Source: Mya arenaria (taxonomy: Eukaryota; Mollusca; Bivalvia; Myida; Myidae). Taken from it: DNA of 64,000 nt. Position numbers and translations under genes: made by a program. How positions within the stretch are numbered: the stretch's first letter is position 1; each line of letters begins with the position of its first letter. The DNA lies in NCBI RefSeq assembly GCF_026914265.1, contig NC_069125.1, positions 68,399,207-68,463,206 of the forward strand. Direction: 5' to 3'. The notes beneath the pieces were generated by a model that was given only the letters and a program-made list of their open reading frames with translations, was not told the DNA's origin and searched no databases. This document shows, piece after piece, positions 58,095 through 64,000 of the stretch.

Positions 58095-60190
58095 AAACAA
58101 GAGATGTTTGTCAAACATTATGCCCCCCCTGAGCGCCATGTTGTCAGGATTATATGGACAATTGAATGAAATATGCATGGACCGAAATGACAGCTGATTT
58201 GTTGCTGTTTTAAGATTATGACCATTAAAGTGTGAGGATAAAGTGTGTTATGACCGTCATGACCTTTGACTCTATGAACTCAAAATCCAGAGTCATTAGC
58301 TGGTCACCTGAAACCTAAATGTCAAGTTTGAGGGCCATGGGTGCAGGCATTGTCAAGTTATCAAAAGACAAGTTTTTTTCGTTCAAGGTCACTGTGACCT
58401 TGACCTTTGACCCGATGACCCCTTAATCATAAGGGGTCATCTACAAGTCAGATGCAACTCCAAGTCAAGTTTGAAGGCCATGGGTTCAGGCATTGTTGAG
58501 TTATCACTCGGACAACCTTTTACCATTCAAGATCACTGTGACCTTGACCTTTGGCTCTATGAATCCTAAAATCAATAAGGGTGATCTACTGGTCAGGCTT
58601 AACATCCATGTCAAGATTAATGATCATAGGTTCAGGCATTGTCGAGATATCATTGGGGGAAGATTTGTTAACTTTTTTGCATTAAAGGTTACTGTGACAT
58701 TGACCTTGGCCTGATGACCAAAGTCGATAGGGGTCATCTACTTGGCAGGCCCAACCTTCATGTCAAGTTTGATGATCATAGGTCCAAGAATTGTCCAGTT
58801 TGCTTTCAAGGTCACTGTGACCTTGACCTTTGACCCCTAAAATCAATAGGGGTCTTCTACTGGTCAGGCCCAACCTCCATGTCAAGTTTGAGGGCCATGG
58901 GTGCAGGCATTGTTGAGTTATCACTTGGACAATCTTTTATCATTTAAGGTCACTGTGACCTTGACCTTTGGCCCAATGACCCCTAAAATTAATAGGGACA
59001 ATCTTCTGGCCAGGATCAACCTCCAAATCAAGTTTGAGGGCCATGGGTGCAGCCATTGTCAAGTTATCAATCGGATAACCTTTTACCATTCCAGGTCACT
59101 GTGACCTTGACCTTTGGCCCAATGACCCCTTAAATAAATAGGGACCATCTTCTGGCCAGGCCCAACCTCCAAGTCAAGTTTGAGGGCCATGGGTGCAGGC
59201 ATTGTCGAGTTATCACTCGGACAACCTTTTACCATTCCAGGTCACTGTGACCTTGACCTTTGGCCAGATGACCCCCAAAAACCATAGGGGTCATCTCCTG
59301 GTCAGGCCAATTCTCCAAGTCCATGGGTGCAGGCATTTTTGAGTTATCAATCGGACAACCTTTTACCATTCAAGGTCACTGTGACCTTGACCTTTGGCCC
59401 AATGACCCCCCAAAACAATAGGGGTCATCTACTAGTCAGGCCAATTCTCCAAGTCAAGTTTGAGGGCCATGGGTGCAGGCATTGTTGAGTTATCAATCGG
59501 ACAACCTTTTACCATTCAAGGTCACTGTGACCTTGACCTTTGGCCCAATGACCCCCAAAAACAATAGGGGTCATCTACTGGTCAGGCCCAACCTCCGAGT
59601 CAAGTTTGAGGGCCATGGGTGCAGGCATTGTTGAGTTATCACTCGAACAACCTTTTACCATTCAAGGTCACTGTGACCTTGACCTTTGACCCATTGAGCC
59701 CAAAAAACAATAGGGGTCAGCTACTGGTCAGGCCCAACCTCCAACTCAAGTTTGAGGGCCATGGGTGCAGGCATTGTCACGTTATCACTCGGACAACCTT
59801 TTACCATTCAAGGTCACTGTGACCTTGACCTTTGGCCTGATGACCCCCAAAAACAATAGGGGTCATCTACTGGTCAGGCCCAACCTCCATGTCAAGTTTG
59901 AGGGCCATGGGTGCAGGCATTGTTGAGTTATCACTCGGACAAGCTTTAAAATTATTTTACCATTAAAGGTCACTGTGACCTTGACCTTTGACCTGATGAC
60001 CCCCAAAATCAATAGGGGTCATCTACTGGTCAGGCCCAACCTTCATGTGAAGTTTGATGACCATACGTCCAGGAATTGTTGAGTTATCACTCGGACAAGC
60101 TTTGGTCTACCGACGGACCGACGGACCGACCGACCGACCGACATGCCTGTGCAAAGCAATATACCCCTCTTCTTCGAAGGGGGGCATAAC
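58095..60190. mobile_element. Composite repeat element enclosing the 146 bp AGGTCA-palindrome satellite
   Basis: The left part reads AACAAGAGATGTTTGTCAAA then CATTATGCCCCCCCTGAG. The right part reads GACCGACCGACCGACCGACA, AAGCAATATACCCCTCTTC, then GAAGGGGGGCATAAC. ATTATGCCCCCC and GGGGGGCATAA form a subterminal inverted pair, and short hairpins (TGTTTGTCAAACA; CCCCTCTTCTTCGAAGGGG) sit at each end. No transposase is present. I recognise the general style from other bivalve sequence but cannot name the family. Confidence 0.7.
58386..59981. repeat. Satellite array, about 12 units of roughly 146 bp, with palindromic AGGTCACTGTGACCT
   Basis: The 15-mer is perfect at 58386, 58809, 58947, 59093, 59239, 59373, 59519, 59665, 59811 and 59967, and degenerate at 58530 and 58686. 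Each is followed by TGACCTTTGRCC and the phrases AATAGGGGTCATCTACTGGTC, AAGTTTGAGGGCCATGGGTG and GAGTTATCACTCGGACAACC. ORFs across it repeat the same peptide and are artefacts. Confidence 0.92.
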
Positions 60191-60191
60191 A

Positions 60192-61192
60192 ATAGCAGTT
60201 TTTTTTTTTAAATGTTATACAGAAAGGAATGTTTTTAAAGTGTACATGTATTGCTCATTCCATTACATGTTTACAATGTATAATTTATACCAAAAGTGCA
60301 ATATGACCATGGCTTTACATGACATACAAATGTAAACACTTATAAACTCTTATATTCATAGTCTCTTTTAGTAAGTATCAAAGCAAGTCCTTTATTTATA
60401 GACACAATTATGCGGTATCACATTTTCAATCTAAATCAGAAATGAAGTACATATACTCATCACCCAGTGTGGAGGAAATCCTGCTTATAACCCAACTGAA
60501 TAATAAACATACTAAAGCAGGCAAGTATATTTCTAAAGTAAAATCAAAAGTATGTTGGAAAAAATCTGTATATGACCTGGAAATAAATACAAGAAATGCA
60601 CACACAAACATAACAATTATCACAGAATTACACAATACGAACTACAAGTGCAACAAAATTGAAAGTCATTGATGGCAAATTAAAGTTGTATATATAACAG
60701 GACTACTGCAAGTCATAAGGAATTAGCATGTTACTTGATTGTGTTAAAAGAATTATATAAATGAGTAACAAGTTATCAATACTTAATTTATAGCTGTTAA
60801 TAGTACTTTGTCCAGTTTTACTAAAACTCCCAAGACAAGACCATGTGTTCCTGCAAAAATTTACTAAACTCAGATTAGACAATTATATTTATGCAAAAAG
60901 CATAGATTAACCGGTAATTGGAATAAAAAAATCTTGCTCATACAATTCTAGGACTTAAGTGATGGTTAATTCTTAATTCTTAAAAAGATAATTGAATAAC
61001 TTCAACTTATTTTTGTAAGTCGGTAAACTTCATCAAAAATAATCTTGATAACAATCTCATACAGTTGTCCAATCTAGCATTGATTCAGTTTAATACAAGA
61101 AATGTTCAAAATGGAAACAACTTGCACTAATCTTAACATCTACACTGCACATTGACCCACTAAATGTGATGACAGCCTGTGATTTGCATGTA
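60192..61192 (-). other. SNAP29 3' untranslated region and flank
   Basis: AT-rich sequence downstream of the SNAP29 stop with no coding signal. Read on the minus strand, AATAAA lies at 60391-60396, about 800 bases after the stop; it is a plausible but unproven poly(A) signal. Confidence 0.45.
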
Positions 61193-61963
61193 TCATTTGA
61201 GAATACCCCGCATCTGTTTGTTTTGGTCTTTAAGTTTGATGTCAGCACGGTCCACCTTGGTGTTGATGCGGTCAAGAAGTTCGTTATGTGTCTCGATCTC
61301 ATCACCAAGTCCGATAGCCAAACCTTTCAGACGAGACATTCCCTCCGACATCATATCTAGAGTACAATACAGAATTGATCACATTCAAACAGAATTCATT
61401 AACATACCAGATACAAACTTCTGTAGTTAAGAAATCAAAAGTTTTGTATTTTGAAGTTAATATAATTTATCTGGATGACTCAGTTTAAATTCAAAATCAA
61501 TGTACTATTGTTGTATAATTTTTCAGAATGTCACAGACATATGTAGCGAACATAGTTGGTGATATTTGTGTAACTTACCTAAATTTTCATTAAGCCTCTG
61601 TTCTTTGCTGCTGTTTGTAATTGGTTTAAAGTACTGCTGGGGTTCAGGCTTTCGAGCACCTTTCATGAACTTGGAATCTAAATCTTCTTCATAAAACCCA
61701 TGTCCATCATCAGTCTTGTACCGTTCTGCTGGATGAGGTCGTGATGTGCTCTGATGTTCCAATGTTTGTTCCAACTTTCCCTTTTTCTCAGTTGGTGTAG
61801 CACCTGCTGGTTCTTTCTCTTTATCACCGTTCCACCAATTTTTAATTCCGCCAAAGATACTCCCAATACTTGTGATGTGTTTTTGAGATGTTTTTAAATC
61901 CTGATTTATTTTACCAGTTTTGATTTCAATGTTCTTAAGCTGCTCACGCTGTTGAAGTAATTC
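61193..61963 (-). CDS. SNAP29: Synaptosomal-associated protein 29, C-terminal two exons
   Basis: SNAP29 is a soluble Qbc-SNARE used in autophagosome-lysosome and other intracellular membrane fusion. Exons 61579-61963 and 61193-61356 (stop at 61193-61195) join in phase (GGTAAGT donor, CTAG acceptor). The first exon encodes the end of the N-terminal SNARE helix (ELLQQREQLKNIEIKTGKIN) and DLKTSQKHITSIGSIFGGIK, a stretch diagnostic for SNAP29, followed by a charged linker. The second encodes the C-terminal SNARE helix, with MSRLKGLAIGLGDEIETHNE and LLDRINTKVDRADIKLKDQN, in which Q of the zero layer is replaced by H or E in this reading. There is no cysteine cluster for palmitoylation, as expected for SNAP29 rather than SNAP25. 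The N-terminal exon was not found between 61964 and 64000 and presumably lies to the right. The gene converges with BCR. Confidence 0.92.
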
Positions 61964-62996
61964 CTGAAAAAAACAAACACAAAAATCTTCCAGCAAAATC
62001 AATCAAGTTCCAATTGTTGCATCTTTCATAAATTGTTATCTTTGTTACAATTGTATATAAAATGATTAAATTATATACACATTTATTTATTTAAGTTATG
62101 TAGAAAAACTGATCCATCCCAGGTAAGTGTTATCAGTTTGTAAAGCTTGTTTTTATCATTCGTTAGTTTAACTTATATCATAAGTGTCTGGGATTAATGG
62201 TAAAGAACTGTTTTATTTAAAAAAAATCACATTACTATTTATATAAAGTGTCAAATCTGTCTTTTATGACAAACCAGTCAGTACATGTACAAATACAAAA
62301 TGATCAATACATTACATGTCTTAAAATTAAGTAGTTTACAATTTCGTCAAGTGTAAAGAACAGGGTAACTTGCAGGGTTAAACATTTTTGGAAGAAAATG
62401 ACAATTTAGTTAGTGTTAAAACTTTTCAAATAAAGATGTATGGTTGTGACCAATTATTACTGTATTTCCAATTGTACATTAGCTAGTTTATAAAAGGGAA
62501 ACATCTTATTGATTAACATAAACATCTAGAGGTAATATAACTGATGTAACGTTAACTATATTTTTTATATTGTTTGGAAATTTTAAGTCTTTTTTTTTCA
62601 GTTTTTAAGATTAACTTTAAGTTGCTTTTTGATAATTTAGGGCCTGAACAAACAATTCCACATACTTTGACTTAATTTTTGTAATAAAATATTTCAAAAA
62701 AGTTTCAAAAAAGAAATTCCATGGATGTAGGTATAACAGTTACTTGATTTGTCCCTAAATCGGTCTACGTATAAGTTCTAAGAAATCCTTTGTACATGTC
62801 AAGGTATATATCTAGTTCTACTTCACATTTTTTGTGATATTGAAAGGGAATTTAAGTAATAAACAAATACATCATGACAGAAACAGATACATGCTCATTT
62901 TTCAATGTTGTGCAATGAAGAAGAATGCAATCAATGCAGGACACATGAGGACAAATGTTAAAACCAACAGACTTATTCTAAATTGTTTAGCCCGTA

Positions 62997-63214
62997 AAGC
63001 TGCACTCTCAAAGATGGGACGTTTTGACAACTTTTTTATTTTTTGTCTTGAAACCAATTTTTGCGAAAATGCATGGAAACCAATTATATAAGACTGCTGA
63101 CAAAAAATTAGATTGCAGATTTTTATATTTAAGTTCAAAAATTGACATACTATGCCTTTTTCTTAAACCGTTAGTAACGGCTGTAAAAATGGTATATCTG
63201 TGAGAGTGCAGCTT
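62997..63214. mobile_element. 218 bp MITE with TA target duplication
   Basis: AAGCTGCACTCTCAAAGAT at the left pairs with ATCTGTGAGAGTGCAGCTT at the right with one mismatch. Both ends are flanked by TA (62995-62996 and 63215-63216), as in Tc1/mariner-type insertions. It encodes no protein. Confidence 0.72.
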
Positions 63215-63920
63215 TAAAGCCTTGCTCCAATTCGATGTCATATATAAATATTTTATGCAGGGTTCTTGATAAGATAGGGACATTTTGAAAACAAGCACAT
63301 CATTTCCTGCATTCATCGCCATTCTGATTACACATAGTTTACAGTTAAATCTTACATAAAAAGGGCATCCAATGATCATATTATACAACTGATACAATTT
63401 TAAATTAGACCTGTCAATCTTTCCCTTTTCATGTTTTTGACATTGTTCAGCTTGTTGTCTCATTGAGACGAATGCATCTCTCTAAATTTGGCCATTAACT
63501 ATATAAGAGCGTCTGTATGATTCTTACATATGTGACTTAATACAGACAACGTCAAAAAGATATGGTGATTATTATAAAAACATTATTTGATAAATAAAAC
63601 CAGTCAGCCGCTGCACATAAGGATGCAAAAGTATTTTTAAACAGCAAAAAAGGGTACTCTTATTTGCGTAATATTTCTTTATTTCTTTTATTTAGGTTAA
63701 CGCAAATTTGTTCAGACTCAAAAGCCATTTGAACTGTTCATTTCTTGGGTGAGAGCTGGTTCTTAATGAGAACCCTGTTTATAGCTGTTGTTTTAATGCT
63801 TGATGTCAACCCTTCCAATGTGAGAAGAAACTCAAATTAATATATTTGGATTGGAATTATGGGTGTGACAAGCAAATATCCAATTTGTCCCTCTCTCTGC
63901 AGACATATTATGATATACAA

Positions 63921-64000
63921 TTGAACACCGTTAATCCGAATTCGTAGGGACCCCCAAAATATATTTCGGAATAGCGATATTTCGGATCAACAAATTTCAG
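63921..64000 (+). mobile_element. Possible end of a pogo/Tigger-like transposon cut by the window edge
   Basis: TTGAACACCGTTAATCCGAA followed by GTAGGGACCC and repeated TTTCGGA patches resembles the terminal repeat of pogo-like elements (the CAGTTGAACCTCGNTTATCCGAA style). Only the outer 80 bases are visible, so the call rests on that one end. Confidence 0.35.

Larger units (their letters stand above)
61964..64000. other. SNAP29 intron or 5' flank to window end
   Basis: No SNAP29 exon is visible here. It contains a MITE at 62997-63214 and what looks like the end of a pogo-like element at about 63921-64000. The rest is unremarkable AT-rich DNA. The 151-codon minus-strand ORF at 63008-63463 crosses the MITE and is not a gene. 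Confidence 0.55.

Noticed and set aside
58493..60335. Four similar plus-strand ORFs of 67-93 codons that look like a small gene family
   Set aside because: They are the same frame of successive satellite units, with no start context or codon bias.
63008..63463. 151-codon minus-strand ORF as the missing SNAP29 exon
   Set aside because: It runs through the MITE at 62997-63214 and lacks SNAP29 N-terminal features.

Overview
This 64 kb window is animal nuclear DNA, almost certainly from a bivalve mollusc. It is AT-rich, its genes are split by GT-AG introns of up to about 5 kb, and the intervening DNA is full of short terminal-inverted-repeat elements, tRNA-like SINE heads and tandem arrays built on AGGTCA/TGACCT half-sites. 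The mollusc call is inference from repeat style; the metazoan call rests on four recognisable nuclear genes. None of these genes is visible as one open reading frame. They were assembled by eye by chaining exons whose reading phases and splice sites agree.

Layout, left to right. (1) About 924-10810, minus strand: GTF2H3, the p34 subunit of TFIIH, nine exons; the last exon lies left of the window and the start exon was not securely found. (2) 14624-23597, with a tentative first exon at 28881-28918, minus strand: MCCC1, the biotin-bearing alpha subunit of mitochondrial 3-methylcrotonyl-CoA carboxylase, essentially complete. (3) 32223-51857, plus strand: a BCR orthologue with oligomerisation, DH, PH, C2 and RhoGAP regions, 21 exons and 1538 predicted residues, complete. 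(4) 61193-61963, minus strand: the C-terminal two exons of SNAP29, converging on BCR; its 5' part lies to the right. The four proteins do not form a pathway. BCR and SNAP29 are also neighbours within a few Mb on human chromosome 22, which may be retained animal linkage.

Mobile DNA fills the rest. Notable items are a non-LTR retrotransposon inserted in a MITE that itself sits in a larger repeat (24516-27664); a 977 bp hAT-like element with a perfect 8 bp target duplication (6996-7972); two very small hairpin insertions with 10 bp flanking duplications (11787-11882 and 31919-31984); several other inverted-repeat elements with 5-6 bp duplications; and a decayed LTR-type retroelement fragment (about 29050-30130).

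The most unusual signal is that two tandem arrays carry a perfect palindromic transcription-factor site in nearly every unit. The array at 58386-59981 carries AGGTCACTGTGACCT (consensus oestrogen-response element) about every 146 bp. The array at 55734-56330 carries GTTGCCATGGCAAC (palindromic RFX/X-box) about every 157 bp.

No CRISPR arrays, rRNA genes or convincing functional tRNA genes were seen.
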